From: Flavihumibacter sp. ZG627
Lineage (GTDB): Bacteria > Bacteroidota > Bacteroidia > Chitinophagales > Chitinophagaceae
Direction: 5' to 3'
Assembly (NCBI RefSeq): GCF_000814325.1
Contig: NZ_JPHF01000004.1
Span: 124,001-188,000, forward strand
Length of the DNA: 64,000 nt
Position numbers and translations under genes: made by a program. Shown here piece after piece: positions 15,447 through 24,420 of this stretch (positions are counted from its first letter, which is position 1; each line of letters opens with the position of its first letter). The notes beneath the pieces were generated by a model that saw only the letters and a program-made list of their open reading frames with translations, was not told where the DNA came from and did no database searches.

Positions 15447-18014
15447 TTAATCCTCTGTCCGGGCCGATCCCGCATCTATAAGATTGCCAAAGAAAATACT
15501 GTTCATAAACAACTTAGTTCCGCCAAGCCAGTAGGCACGGAAATTGGGATTTTCGCCTATACTGATGATCCTTCCCGATCCCATTGTCTGCACAATTACA
15601 GCTGCCGTATTTTTAATGCCTTCCAGATTTTGCCTGGTCACAAAGCCACTCTGCAAAGGGTTATCGCCATAAATAATGGGCGCTGCAAAGGGATTTTTTG
15701 GTTTCTCCATAAACACCTCATTTTGCTTAAATAAGGAGATCTTCGGATCGCTGTAACCATAACCCAACGGATGTGTCAGATCGAGCTTACCCTCCAGAAT
15801 GGCACCACTTAACTGCTGTGCGCGTTCTACATAAGGGCGACTCACATATGGAAGCACCTTTCCTGAATCAACGGCAGGTTTCTGGCGCCTTATACTGAGG
15901 TTTACCAATCCAGCCTGTTTCGCCCAGCTAATGGCAGTTTCCATAAGGATCAGCGTTCCTCCGGCTTGCACCCACGACTGTAATTTTTCCTTATTGAAAC
16001 TATTATAAGTACCAGCAACTACAATCATTACATTGTATTTATTGAGATCCGTACGATCAAAAACTGCGGCCTCCAACATAACAGGTGGCATATTGTAACG
16101 CTGGTCAAGAAGATGCCAAACTTCACCTGCATCCAGGGCACTGACCCCGGCACCAACTAACATAGCCACAGAGGGTTTACGGATGGTGATCATTTTACCA
16201 CTTCCAAGGTCAGAACCAGATATCGAGAGCCCGCCATTTATAGCATAAACATCCAAATGATTTTGCATTGATAACTCCTGCATAAGTGCATGCACCTTAG
16301 CTGCACCAACTGTTTGAGATTGTAATGGAACAAGGATAGTTCCATAATCAAATTTTTTCGGCTGTCCATTAACGGTACTCTCAAATACATTGCCTGCCAC
16401 TTTCGCCAGCACACCCTGTTGTTGTAATGCATGTAGCATGCGTGGGGCATACAATGCATCCCATGAAAATGCATATGCATACGCTGCCTTCCCACCAATC
16501 ACCAATCCATGTGGATACTTCAGCTCTGTAACCTTATCCCCGGTTTCAACAGGAAGCTTTGTCATCTCTGCATATGGAATACCCATGGCCAGCGGCATGG
16601 TCCATGCCGTTATATCGTAAAAAATACTGTCTTTGTATTCAAGCGTTTTTTCGAAAAAAGTCTGCACCAGTTTATACTGCGGTTGTGCTGTTGGTACCAC
16701 ATAGGCCTTCCCTTTCTGAAAGCGTTGTGAACCGGAAACCAGATCTGTTTTCAACTCATGAATCTCGATATTATGCTGCATCATCATCTCCAAAAAGAGA
16801 GCTGTACGTACACCATCATTACCACCAAAAACATAGGCTTTTGTCCGGGCGGTGGTAGCTTCCGTGGCCATCTGGTTATAAAAATCGCGCTGGTATTGCA
16901 GTAATTCACGCCGCATGTTTTTCGCTGCTTCGAGGGTACTCAGAACCGTTGTGAACTGGTTCCGGATAGTGAAGGGAAAACTCAGCATGCCATTAGATGT
17001 TTCCCGAAGGTGTCCGCGCGAGGATGCCTGTTCAAACAATATCCCGATACAACCCTGGGCATCGGGATAAGTGCTTCCTTTCCCATAATAGAAATCATCA
17101 TATCCCTCACTGGTATAGTACAATGAACCGATCTTATCGAGCTGCCTGGCATGGAATTCGGCAACCTTCCGTGTTAGCTGCTGGTTCTTTAAAGGAGTTA
17201 ATGGATTAACCCTGCTGGGTTCACCAGGCTGGAAAAAAAATGTAGCATCACTTCCCATCTCATGGTGGTCGGTTAGAATATTCGGGCGCCAGTCCTGATA
17301 CCATTTCAGCCGGTTTTTACTTTCCACATGCTGTGCGGGAAGCCAGTCGCGGTTCAGGTCAAACCAGTAATGATTGAACCTGCCACCAGGCCATACTTCA
17401 TTGAATTCGCGGGATGCCGGATCAGTTACGGGACTGTTACTCTTATGCATATTAGCCCAGGTAGCGAACCGGTTGAGGCCATCGGGATTGAAAGAGGGAT
17501 CAAAAAGTATCACCACATCATTGAGAAGTGAATCCATTTCCGGACCCTCTGCAGCGGCCAGATGATAAGCCCCCAGCAGGGCTGCATTGGCACCGCTGGG
17601 TTCATTGCCATGAATGGAAAATCCCTGCCATACCACAGCCGGCATCCGGTTGAGGTCGAGGCTGCCTTTATAACGTGGATCTGAAAGTTTCAGGTGCTCA
17701 GTACGGATTTCTTCGAGGCGGTTGTGGTTAGCAGGCGATGTTATGATCAGCAATAATTGAGGGCGTGCTTCATAGGTGAGTCCTGTCTGAACCAGTTTCA
17801 CCCTGTCAGGTGCCGCCGCCGCCACAGCCCGCATATAATTGACCAGTCGGTCATGGGTCACATGCCATTCCCCCACCTTATGCCCAATAATTGATTCTGG
17901 CGTAGGCACTTTCGGGCTATAGCTGGTTCCCGCAGGAAGGTAATATGAGAGGTCCTGGGATTGTCCGGACAAATTAATAGCAATAATGCAAAACAGGGTA
18001 AAAACGATTCTCAT
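15447..18014 (-). CDS. Secreted M14-family zinc carboxypeptidase with C-terminal GATase-like domain
   Basis: A large exported metallopeptidase (855 residues from the chosen ATG at 18014, which begins the signal peptide MRIVFTLFCIIAINLSGQSQ). An upstream ATG at 18062 would add 16 residues. The M14 zinc site is visible: HGNEPSG (His135, Glu138 of the chosen start), DPSFNPDGLNRF, the substrate-binding WFDLNRDW and TDHHEMG for the third ligand, with the probable catalytic glutamate in IGILFEQAS. Residues about 600-760 look like a class-I glutamine amidotransferase-like fold (MLVGAGVSALDAG, VMIVVAGTYNSF). It probably degrades peptides in the periplasm or outside the cell. It is divergent from the gene at 18082. 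Confidence 0.87.
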   Translation of the reverse strand: MRIVFTLFCIIAINLSGQSQDLSYYLPAGTSYSPKVPTPESIIGHKVGEWHVTHDRLVNYMRAVAAAAPDRVKLVQTGLTYEARPQLLLIITSPANHNRLEEIRTEHLKLSDPRYKGSLDLNRMPAVVWQGFSIHGNEPSGANAALLGAYHLAAAEGPEMDSLLNDVVILFDPSFNPDGLNRFATWANMHKSNSPVTDPASREFNEVWPGGRFNHYWFDLNRDWLPAQHVESKNRLKWYQDWRPNILTDHHEMGSDATFFFQPGEPSRVNPLTPLKNQQLTRKVAEFHARQLDKIGSLYYTSEGYDDFYYGKGSTYPDAQGCIGILFEQASSRGHLRETSNGMLSFPFTIRNQFTTVLSTLEAAKNMRRELLQYQRDFYNQMATEATTARTKAYVFGGNDGVRTALFLEMMMQHNIEIHELKTDLVSGSQRFQKGKAYVVPTAQPQYKLVQTFFEKTLEYKDSIFYDITAWTMPLAMGIPYAEMTKLPVETGDKVTELKYPHGLVIGGKAAYAYAFSWDALYAPRMLHALQQQGVLAKVAGNVFESTVNGQPKKFDYGTILVPLQSQTVGAAKVHALMQELSMQNHLDVYAINGGLSISGSDLGSGKMITIRKPSVAMLVGAGVSALDAGEVWHLLDQRYNMPPVMLEAAVFDRTDLNKYNVMIVVAGTYNSFNKEKLQSWVQAGGTLILMETAISWAKQAGLVNLSIRRQKPAVDSGKVLPYVSRPYVERAQQLSGAILEGKLDLTHPLGYGYSDPKISLFKQNEVFMEKPKNPFAAPIIYGDNPLQSGFVTRQNLEGIKNTAAVIVQTMGSGRIISIGENPNFRAYWLGGTKLFMNSIFFGNLIDAGSARTED

Positions 18015-18081
18015 GAGCATGTTTTTGTGTATAGGAATGAATTTAGCAAGGATTTTGCTCATAATCTTTAAATAAGCCCAT

Positions 18082-18570
18082 ATGAAAAAGATCCTCCTGC
18101 CCTGTTACTTGTTGATAATAGCATTGTCTACCCATGCTCAATTAAAGGTTAAAGCCGAATGTGACCCTTTTTACGTTGACATCCTGAATGGCACCGTTAA
18201 CGCAATGAAGCCCAATCATACGCCAGCCGAGATCAAACAAAAACTACCCTGCTCCTCAGGTTTCGAAGAAGAAGGTCCGGCTGCTAAATGTGGCGGTTCT
18301 ATCAGCTATAAAGGGCAGGATGTAGTGTTCTATACCCAACGCAACATCATCCAGATAGGCTCAAAATATAAGGGTAAAATGAGCATTTCCCTCCTTGGTG
18401 CCAGCCGAACCAAACTCTTCCCCCTGCTTGGCAGCCCACAACTCAAAGACGATAATTGGGAGGCCTTCCAGACGGCCTACGGTATACTTATACTCTATTA
18501 TACCGCGGGAAAGGTGAACCGTATCCTGATGAGTTCTGAAAATGCAACCACCATCCAGCTCTGCCAATAG
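18082..18570 (+). CDS. Secreted hypothetical protein
   Basis: A 162-residue protein with signal peptide MKKILLPCYLLIIALSTHAQ. The mature part has four cysteines (AECDPF, LPCSSGF, AKCGGSISY, and the terminal LCQ), suggesting disulfides. No family is recognised. It is divergent from the M14 peptidase gene (67 bp between starts) and lies 68 bp before mnmA, which has its own promoter. Confidence 0.7.
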   Translation: MKKILLPCYLLIIALSTHAQLKVKAECDPFYVDILNGTVNAMKPNHTPAEIKQKLPCSSGFEEEGPAAKCGGSISYKGQDVVFYTQRNIIQIGSKYKGKMSISLLGASRTKLFPLLGSPQLKDDNWEAFQTAYGILILYYTAGKVNRILMSSENATTIQLCQ

Positions 18571-18611
18571 CGTATAATATTTGCATATACAAGTATCCGA
18601 ATGAAATCTTC

Positions 18612-18619
18612 GTACATTT
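18612..18619 (+). promoter_or_regulatory. Bacteroidota -7 box ahead of mnmA
   Basis: TACATTTG matches TAnnTTTG and lies 19 bp before the mnmA ATG at 18639. A TTTG at 18580-18583 could be the -33 element, but the spacing (28 nt) is long. Confidence 0.55.
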
Positions 18620-18638
18620 GCACCTCAATTTCAAGTGT

Positions 18639-19748
18639 ATGAGCCGAAAAGGTAAAGTGCTGGTAGCGATGAGTGGTGGAATTGATTCCACCGTCACAGC
18701 CCTGATGCTTCATGAGCAGGGTTACGAAGTGGTGGGCATCACTATGAAAACATGGGATTATGCCACTTCAGGAAGCAGCAAAAAAGAAACAGGATGCTGT
18801 AACCTCGATTCCTTCAATGATGCCCGTATGGCGGCGGTACAGCATGGATTTCCGCATTTCGTACTGGATATCCGGGATGAGTTCGGCGACTTTGTTATCG
18901 AAAATTTTGTAGAAGAATATCTTGCCGGGCGCACCCCCAACCCCTGCGTGATGTGTAACACCCATATCAAGTGGAGGGCACTCCTGAAAAGGGCTGATGC
19001 ACTTGATTGCGAGTTCATCGCCACGGGGCATTATGGCATCATCAAACAGCATTCAAATGGCCGTTGGTTCGTTTGCAAAGGAGTTGATGAAACCAAAGAC
19101 CAGAGTTATGTTTTATGGGGATTGCAACAAGACCTGCTGAGCAGAACCATGCTGCCACTGGGAGGATACCGTAAGTCGGAGATCCGCCAGATGGCCCACG
19201 ACTATGGTTATCCGGAACTGGCGAAAAAGGCGGAGAGTTATGAGATCTGTTTCGTGCCCGATAATGATTACCGGGGTTTCCTGAAGAAGAAAGTGGAGGG
19301 TCTCGAGGATCGTGTTATGGGTGGAGCCTTTGTTGACAAGCATGGCAAGATGCTGGGTAAGCATAAAGGCTATCCTTTTTATACCATCGGGCAAAGGAAG
19401 GGCCTCGACATAGCACTCGGCAAACCGGTATTTGTAACAGAAATTATACCTGAAAGTAATACAGTGGTGCTGGGAGATGAAGAAGACCTCAATCGTTCTG
19501 AGGCTATAGTAAGCCGTATCAACTGGATGAAATATGACGGTATCACGGAAGGAATGGAGGCTACCACCAAGATCCGTTATAAGGATAAAGGAACATTATC
19601 TACCTTACACGAGCATGAAAATGGTGTACGGGTGCACTTTTATGAAAACGTAAAAGGAGTGGCGCCGGGCCAGAGTGCCGTGTTTTATGAGGGGGACGAT
19701 GTAATTGGCGGAGGCATTATCCAGCGGCAGCAGATACCCTTCATTTGA
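18639..19748 (+). CDS. mnmA: tRNA-specific 2-thiouridylase MnmA
   Basis: Thiolates U34 of tRNAs for Lys, Glu and Gln using ATP and a persulfide sulfur. The N-terminal PP-loop is VAMSGGIDST (about 8-17). The two catalytic cysteines lie in TPNPCVMCN (about 97-105) and ESYEICFVPD (about 193-202). The insert TGCCNLDSFNDAR is typical of the Bacteroidota form. The C-terminal beta-barrel (about 280-369) ends PGQSAVFYEGDDVIGGG. The ATG at 18639 is chosen because a -7 promoter box at 18612-18619 would overlap the longer TTG-type start at 18618. Length 369 is normal. Confidence 0.95.
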   Translation: MSRKGKVLVAMSGGIDSTVTALMLHEQGYEVVGITMKTWDYATSGSSKKETGCCNLDSFNDARMAAVQHGFPHFVLDIRDEFGDFVIENFVEEYLAGRTPNPCVMCNTHIKWRALLKRADALDCEFIATGHYGIIKQHSNGRWFVCKGVDETKDQSYVLWGLQQDLLSRTMLPLGGYRKSEIRQMAHDYGYPELAKKAESYEICFVPDNDYRGFLKKKVEGLEDRVMGGAFVDKHGKMLGKHKGYPFYTIGQRKGLDIALGKPVFVTEIIPESNTVVLGDEEDLNRSEAIVSRINWMKYDGITEGMEATTKIRYKDKGTLSTLHEHENGVRVHFYENVKGVAPGQSAVFYEGDDVIGGGIIQRQQIPFI

Positions 19749-19784
19749 TCAACAATAAACCTTATTGAAAATCGTTGATTCGCT

Positions 19785-20558
19785 ATGAGAAAACTGGCAG
19801 GATACATCTTAATACTGGCTGTGTTTGCGGGAATAGTTTCCTGTGGTAAAGAAACAGATACACCCGATGAACCGCTCCTCACCGAATATTTTAACCTGGC
19901 TCCAGGCAGGCAGATCAATTACCAGCTTGATTCGATTGTAAAAGCACCTTTTCAGGACACTTCATTCATTGTTCGTTCCTATGAAGCCAGAGATGTGGTT
20001 GATGCTGAGATTACCGATAACCTGGGGAGGAAAAGCTGGAGAGTATTCCGTTCACTGCGCCCTCTCGGAAGTACCAGTGAGAGCGCCTGGCAGGAATCTG
20101 ATACCTACATGATCACTCCTACTCTTTCAGTTGTTGAAGTAATTGAAAATAACCTTCGCTTTCAAAAACTTATAGCCCCCATAAGGGATGGGAAAGAATG
20201 GAAGGGAAATAGTCATATCAATGCCGTTCCCGGAGAAGAACTGGCATATCTCTATAACTGGACTTACAGGTACCAGGACATTGACGCTACCCATACCAGT
20301 TTTGACCAGGTGATACCAAACACCATTACCGTACAGCAGCAGGATGATGAGTTGAATTCCGCCGGCCTTGGACCGCTTGATCCTTCCCAGAACGGATACC
20401 GGGTATATAGTAAGGAGATCTATGCAAAAAGCATTGGTCTCGTTTATAAGGAATTGATCTACTGGGATTTCCAATCCCCCGCCACAACCGGCAATGAATA
20501 CCCTAATGGGTTAAAGGAAGGAGGCGGTATCCGCATGCAAGTTCTCAGTTGGAAATAA
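19785..20558 (+). CDS. Lipoprotein of unknown function
   Basis: A 257-residue protein with a lipoprotein signal (FAGIVSCGKETD, lipidated Cys at about 21), so probably anchored in the outer membrane. The mature part is rich in aromatic and acidic residues and in predicted beta strands (RQINYQLDSIV, YLYNWTYRYQDID, LVYKELIYWDFQ). Similar Bacteroidota lipoproteins are annotated only as hypothetical. It lies 37 bp after mnmA and may be read through from it. Confidence 0.72.
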   Translation: MRKLAGYILILAVFAGIVSCGKETDTPDEPLLTEYFNLAPGRQINYQLDSIVKAPFQDTSFIVRSYEARDVVDAEITDNLGRKSWRVFRSLRPLGSTSESAWQESDTYMITPTLSVVEVIENNLRFQKLIAPIRDGKEWKGNSHINAVPGEELAYLYNWTYRYQDIDATHTSFDQVIPNTITVQQQDDELNSAGLGPLDPSQNGYRVYSKEIYAKSIGLVYKELIYWDFQSPATTGNEYPNGLKEGGGIRMQVLSWK

Positions 20559-20668
20559 TCAGGATTATAAGAAAAAGAGAGTGTTAAAGGGCTGAAAACT
20601 GCTTATTCCATGTGTCATGTATGTGTAAAACAAGCTGGAACCCCCTATTTTACTGGGTTTCACACATA

Positions 20669-20719
20669 GATGAGACAAGGATTAGACAACTATTAGACAA
20701 CTATTAGACTAGGATTAAG
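20669..20719. repeat. Tandem 11-bp repeat (ATTAGACAACT)
   Basis: Two exact 11-bp units (20681-20691 and 20692-20702) are flanked by a degenerate unit on each side (GATGAGACAAGG before, ATTAGACTAGG at 20703-20713) and a final ATTAAG. The array sits in the 200-bp gap between two convergent genes. The rest of that gap shows no gene or clear hairpin. Confidence 0.7.
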
Positions 20720-20758
20720 CTTGCCGACCAAATTTTCCACCCAAAATTCTGTCCCCCA

Positions 20759-21535
20759 TTATGAAAAGGCGAATGCCGGTTTTGGCTGCTGTTCTTTACC
20801 GATTATATTGTCTGCCATCTCAAGGTGTGGAATCACAAGGCTATAAAGCTGCTTCCCCGAAATGGAGGTGGCCTCAATTACAAGTTCATGTCCACGGTGC
20901 CATGCCGGCCTGTTAATTTCCAGTACCAGGTGGCGTGATGAATAGGGCTCGAGGTAAAAATCATTTCTTCCATTAAGCACGGGTGCATCAGTCTCCTCCT
21001 TATTATCGGGCCAGAGAGACCATCCTGATTTGCGATAGTATGCTTTTACTTCAAAGGGATCAAGCATTTCAGTGCTGTAATTGTACAGATCAAGCTGGTA
21101 AAACACTTTATCCTGAAATATATAGGATCCGGCTAATTCAAGTTTAAGTTGCTGTGCGGCCATCAAACCAGGAACCGGTAAATAATTCCTCCTGATCTTA
21201 GTTTGTGTAGCAGCCTTGTCTGAATGAAAAACTGAAGTTTGACCATATAAACTATTCATCACATAAAATGACCTGGAAATTTCGCCAGTATATCGTGTAA
21301 CCAGATTGTAATGACTTCCATCCTCGGTATGTACCTGTAAAATGGTTTGCCTGAATTGTTCCTTTCCAGCCTTCACTAATAATAACTTGGTACCTGCTGA
21401 TGCTGTGCACGATATGAGTTCCTCGGAACTCTGCTGCCATGCCAGAACGGGAGATGGAAAAAACAAAGCGCAGGTATGCGTGGTGTTCAATCCAATAAAA
21501 GAAAAACTGGGTAAAGGGGCATTATCAGTTACCAT
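20759..21535 (-). CDS. TraN-like (DUF4138) protein, orphan
   Basis: A 258-residue protein resembling conjugative-transposon protein TraN of Bacteroidota. The N-terminal signature TTHTCALFFPSPV (about 18-30) corresponds to the TTHLIFPxxI start of TraN. It is followed by TKLLLVKAGKEQF (about 49-61), VHTEDGSHYNLVTRY (about 67-81) and the second domain LELAGSYIFQDKVFYQLDLY with FEVKAYYRK. Unlike TraN of conjugation modules there is no signal peptide: an in-frame TAA lies two codons upstream of the ATG, which argues against a missed N-terminus. No other tra gene is present. The function outside conjugation is unknown. Confidence 0.7.
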   Translation of the reverse strand: MVTDNAPLPSFSFIGLNTTHTCALFFPSPVLAWQQSSEELISCTASAGTKLLLVKAGKEQFRQTILQVHTEDGSHYNLVTRYTGEISRSFYVMNSLYGQTSVFHSDKAATQTKIRRNYLPVPGLMAAQQLKLELAGSYIFQDKVFYQLDLYNYSTEMLDPFEVKAYYRKSGWSLWPDNKEETDAPVLNGRNDFYLEPYSSRHLVLEINRPAWHRGHELVIEATSISGKQLYSLVIPHLEMADNIIGKEQQPKPAFAFS

Positions 21536-21654
21536 ATTACTTTAACGAACAAAATCATGGCGGACAGATATGTACCACCAAGATTTTTTTATTGTGAACA
21601 GTACCTGAAAAAATTATCAACAGGAATTCTTGATTTTTCCACTTTTACGCCTGT

Positions 21655-22920
21655 TCAGGGTTTGTTTTGAGTACTGGTGAACCAACGGTTTACAGAATTG
21701 TGCCTGCCTTCTACAACAACTTTATAAAATCCCGCCGGTAAATCTTTTACCGGAATAAGCAGACTTTGTTTGTGGGAGGATACTGTTCCAACCAGTTTGT
21801 AATTATCCTCTCCTCCTTTTTTGAATTCGTTGGTTGCAGTTATATAAACCTTGAGATCTTCCTTTGCTCCCAAAGCTTTCCAACTTATATCAAGCTGATC
21901 CTGATAATAATTAACCCGGAGGTCACCAACAGAAAGCTCACCAAATAGTGGCAATCCATCAAGCTCACGCAAGCGGCGTGCTGAAGGTTTGACATCCAGG
22001 TGCCTGCCAATTGTAGGCATAATATCGGTTATGGATGCCTGGTAGTATCGTGCGTGCGCATTGATAGCTGGTTTATTCAACACTATCCAGCCACTCTTTT
22101 GCCGGGGTGTTTGTCCACCATGATCCTTACCATTATTCTCGCTGCGTCCATGATCGGTGGTGATTATGATAAGCCAGTCTTCCCTGAATTGCTTTTGCCT
22201 GTACTGTATAGCATCCCATATCCTCCCCACCTGTACATCTAATTTCTTCACTGCATTATAAAATGCATCCCCGTCTCCATGCATATGACCCATATCATCT
22301 GTGTATTCGAGGTAGACCCAGGAAAGGTCGGGCGATTTTTCCCTGATGGTTTTTGCGGCTTGAAATGAAACCTCTTCATCAATCAGGTGCATAAAATCAC
22401 GGTTTGCATCTTGCGGAATTCGAACTGTATCCAGTTCATACCCGTCTGCAACATGATCAAGAACGAGTGCTCCAGCTTCAGGCAGTTTCTCTCCAATAAG
22501 TTTAGTGCGGTTGTCAGTCCAGCTTGAGAACACAGCTGTTGTGCCTTTTGGAAAAGATTCTTTATAGAACCTGAAAATATTCCAGTAATTATAATTTGGT
22601 TCCTTTATAGAGTTACCCCAAACATTATGTTTATTCACCCAGGTTCCAGTAAGTATGCTATTGTAGCTTACTGCAGAGATCGTGGGTGTTTCATTGTAGC
22701 TACCTGTTTCGCCACCCACAAATGCCCGAAGGTAGCTTCCTGCAGCAGCTACTTTGTCGATATTTGGAGTAGATAGTTTCTCCAGTACATCGGCAGGAAT
22801 TCCATCTGCGATAATGAAGAGGGCTTTCTTCTTTCCAACTTGTGCCTGCAGATTTACCGGCGACAGATACAAAGCCAGCAACAATATACAACTGCTCCGA
22901 AATACAAATATTCTATTCAT
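21655..22920 (-). CDS. Secreted alkaline-phosphatase-superfamily phosphodiesterase
   Basis: A 421-residue exported hydrolase of the nucleotide pyrophosphatase/phosphodiesterase branch. The signal peptide ends LQAQ (about 27). Metal and nucleophile motifs are FIIADGIPADVLEK (metal Asp), NETPTISAVSYNSILTG (candidate Thr nucleophile), YTDDMGHMHG (metal Asp/His) and IITTDHGR (Asp-His pair). A C-terminal beta domain (about 320-415) follows. It lies 27 bp downstream of the SusD gene on the same strand, so the SusCD system probably imports something this enzyme releases, such as a phosphodiester or nucleotide. A sulfatase role cannot be excluded, but the C/S-x-P-x-R motif of sulfatases is absent. 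Confidence 0.85.
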   Translation of the reverse strand: MNRIFVFRSSCILLLALYLSPVNLQAQVGKKKALFIIADGIPADVLEKLSTPNIDKVAAAGSYLRAFVGGETGSYNETPTISAVSYNSILTGTWVNKHNVWGNSIKEPNYNYWNIFRFYKESFPKGTTAVFSSWTDNRTKLIGEKLPEAGALVLDHVADGYELDTVRIPQDANRDFMHLIDEEVSFQAAKTIREKSPDLSWVYLEYTDDMGHMHGDGDAFYNAVKKLDVQVGRIWDAIQYRQKQFREDWLIIITTDHGRSENNGKDHGGQTPRQKSGWIVLNKPAINAHARYYQASITDIMPTIGRHLDVKPSARRLRELDGLPLFGELSVGDLRVNYYQDQLDISWKALGAKEDLKVYITATNEFKKGGEDNYKLVGTVSSHKQSLLIPVKDLPAGFYKVVVEGRHNSVNRWFTSTQNKP

Positions 22921-22947
22921 AATTGATGAGTGGAAAATAATGGATTT

Positions 22948-24402
22948 TTATTTAAGCAACCACATCTCGCCGTTTACATTATCGGCTCCTGCAAACTGGC
23001 GTTCAATAGCTTCATTTACGGAAGCCCTGTTTAACTGGAGTTCTGCTTCCGGATACATCCAGCGTTTGGGGATCTTTGCATCATTGAGCACGCCTCCTCC
23101 ACTTACGTCAAATAGCGGATATCCTGTACGGCGTTGTTCAAAAAATGGCTGCCATCCCCCCTGCATAAATGATGCTATATATTTCTGAACCATAATGTCG
23201 CTGATCTCGTTTCCGGCCTGCAATGCTACATTAGGTGATGAAAGATATGCTTCGATGGTGGCATTAGCAATGCCATAAAACATCATATTTGCAAGTATAC
23301 CTTCCTTATAAAAGGTCTCTGCACTACCAGTTATCCAACCACGCACAACAGCTTCAGCCAGGATGAATTGCAGTTCAGCGTAACCAAAAGCAACTGATGC
23401 TTCATTCACCGGATCAGTGTAGTATCGGGGATTGATCTTTGATGCTTCGCCAGCAACAACTTTTTCAGTATTCTCAGTGATAGGAGCACTTCCGTTGAGC
23501 CCACCATAGGCATTAAAGTCTCCGTCTTCAAGATCAGCATGTATGGGTGCCTTCGCTGCAAAAAGAAATAGTCGTGGGTCTTGCAGATGCCTTAGGGTAT
23601 CAACAAAACTCTCAGCCATGTAATATGCTGTTTGCATTGAGTTATCATTGTAATGAGGATACCTGTTGCCCTGGATATCATGAAACTTAAGTTGCGCATT
23701 GTCTGCATTACCTGTAAACAACGGATAAGCCGAAGGGTCATTTACAATGGCAGCAAAACGTTGCTTCAGATTGAAAGCTGTATTCGACTCTTTCGATGAC
23801 AGGTAAGTGAGAACGCGTAATGTATAACTATTGATAAGCTTTCTCCACTTCAAAATACTTCCGTCATACACAACATCACCCTGCATTGGCTCATCAATGT
23901 TTGCCAGTTCGCTGCTGGCCTGCTCCAGTAGCTCGAGGGCCTGCAGGAATACAGATTCCTGGGTATCATAAGTAGATGTGTACTGGGCTTCATCCCCTTT
24001 CAGTGCTTCACTAAATGGGATATCCCCAAAACTCATAGTAAGCTGGATACCGAAATATGCACGAAAGAATTTTGCGACCGACTGGTATGCTGGTTTCCCA
24101 ACACGTACTGCTTCTTTTTCCATTCGCAGCACCTGGCGAAGGTTACTGTAATCGCTGAAGCTACCCCGCTGCCAGCCATAATATTGCTGATCGGATACTC
24201 CATCGGTATATGCCAATTGCCTGCTGGCAAGTGCCGCACCTGTATTTACCTCGTTGAAAGCTAATCGTTCAATAGTAGTAAGCAGGAGATCAGGAGTTGC
24301 CTGGGTAGTACGGTTGGGGTCAACCTGGAAATCTTCATATTTGCTACAGGAGGCTAAGCCAAAAACGGCTATCGCTGTAATTGCTATATATATCTTTTTC
24401 AT
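22948..24402 (-). CDS. SusD/RagB-family nutrient-binding outer-membrane lipoprotein (SusD-like_2 type)
   Basis: A surface lipoprotein that forms the lid of the SusC transporter. The signal ends VFGLASCSKYEDF (lipidated Cys about 19). The N-terminus PNRTTQATPDLLLTTIERL and the long helical repeat body (about 484 residues) fit the SusD-like_2 group rather than classical starch SusD. FGYAELQFILAEAVVRGW and the late WMYPEAELQLNRASVNEAI are typical family segments. It follows the SusC gene by 18 bp on the same strand. Confidence 0.9.
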   Translation of the reverse strand: MKKIYIAITAIAVFGLASCSKYEDFQVDPNRTTQATPDLLLTTIERLAFNEVNTGAALASRQLAYTDGVSDQQYYGWQRGSFSDYSNLRQVLRMEKEAVRVGKPAYQSVAKFFRAYFGIQLTMSFGDIPFSEALKGDEAQYTSTYDTQESVFLQALELLEQASSELANIDEPMQGDVVYDGSILKWRKLINSYTLRVLTYLSSKESNTAFNLKQRFAAIVNDPSAYPLFTGNADNAQLKFHDIQGNRYPHYNDNSMQTAYYMAESFVDTLRHLQDPRLFLFAAKAPIHADLEDGDFNAYGGLNGSAPITENTEKVVAGEASKINPRYYTDPVNEASVAFGYAELQFILAEAVVRGWITGSAETFYKEGILANMMFYGIANATIEAYLSSPNVALQAGNEISDIMVQKYIASFMQGGWQPFFEQRRTGYPLFDVSGGGVLNDAKIPKRWMYPEAELQLNRASVNEAIERQFAGADNVNGEMWLLK

Positions 24403-24420
24403 CTTGATCTTATTTTATAA

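Noticed and set aside
20759-21535. Part of an integrative conjugative element
   Set aside because: No integrase, relaxase, other tra genes, attachment repeats or tRNA gene were seen in the window, so the TraN-like gene is treated as an orphan.
21655-22920. Sulfatase call for the phosphodiesterase
   Set aside because: The formylglycine motif C/S-x-P-x-R is absent, and the Thr-containing active-site region fits phosphodiesterases of the same superfamily.
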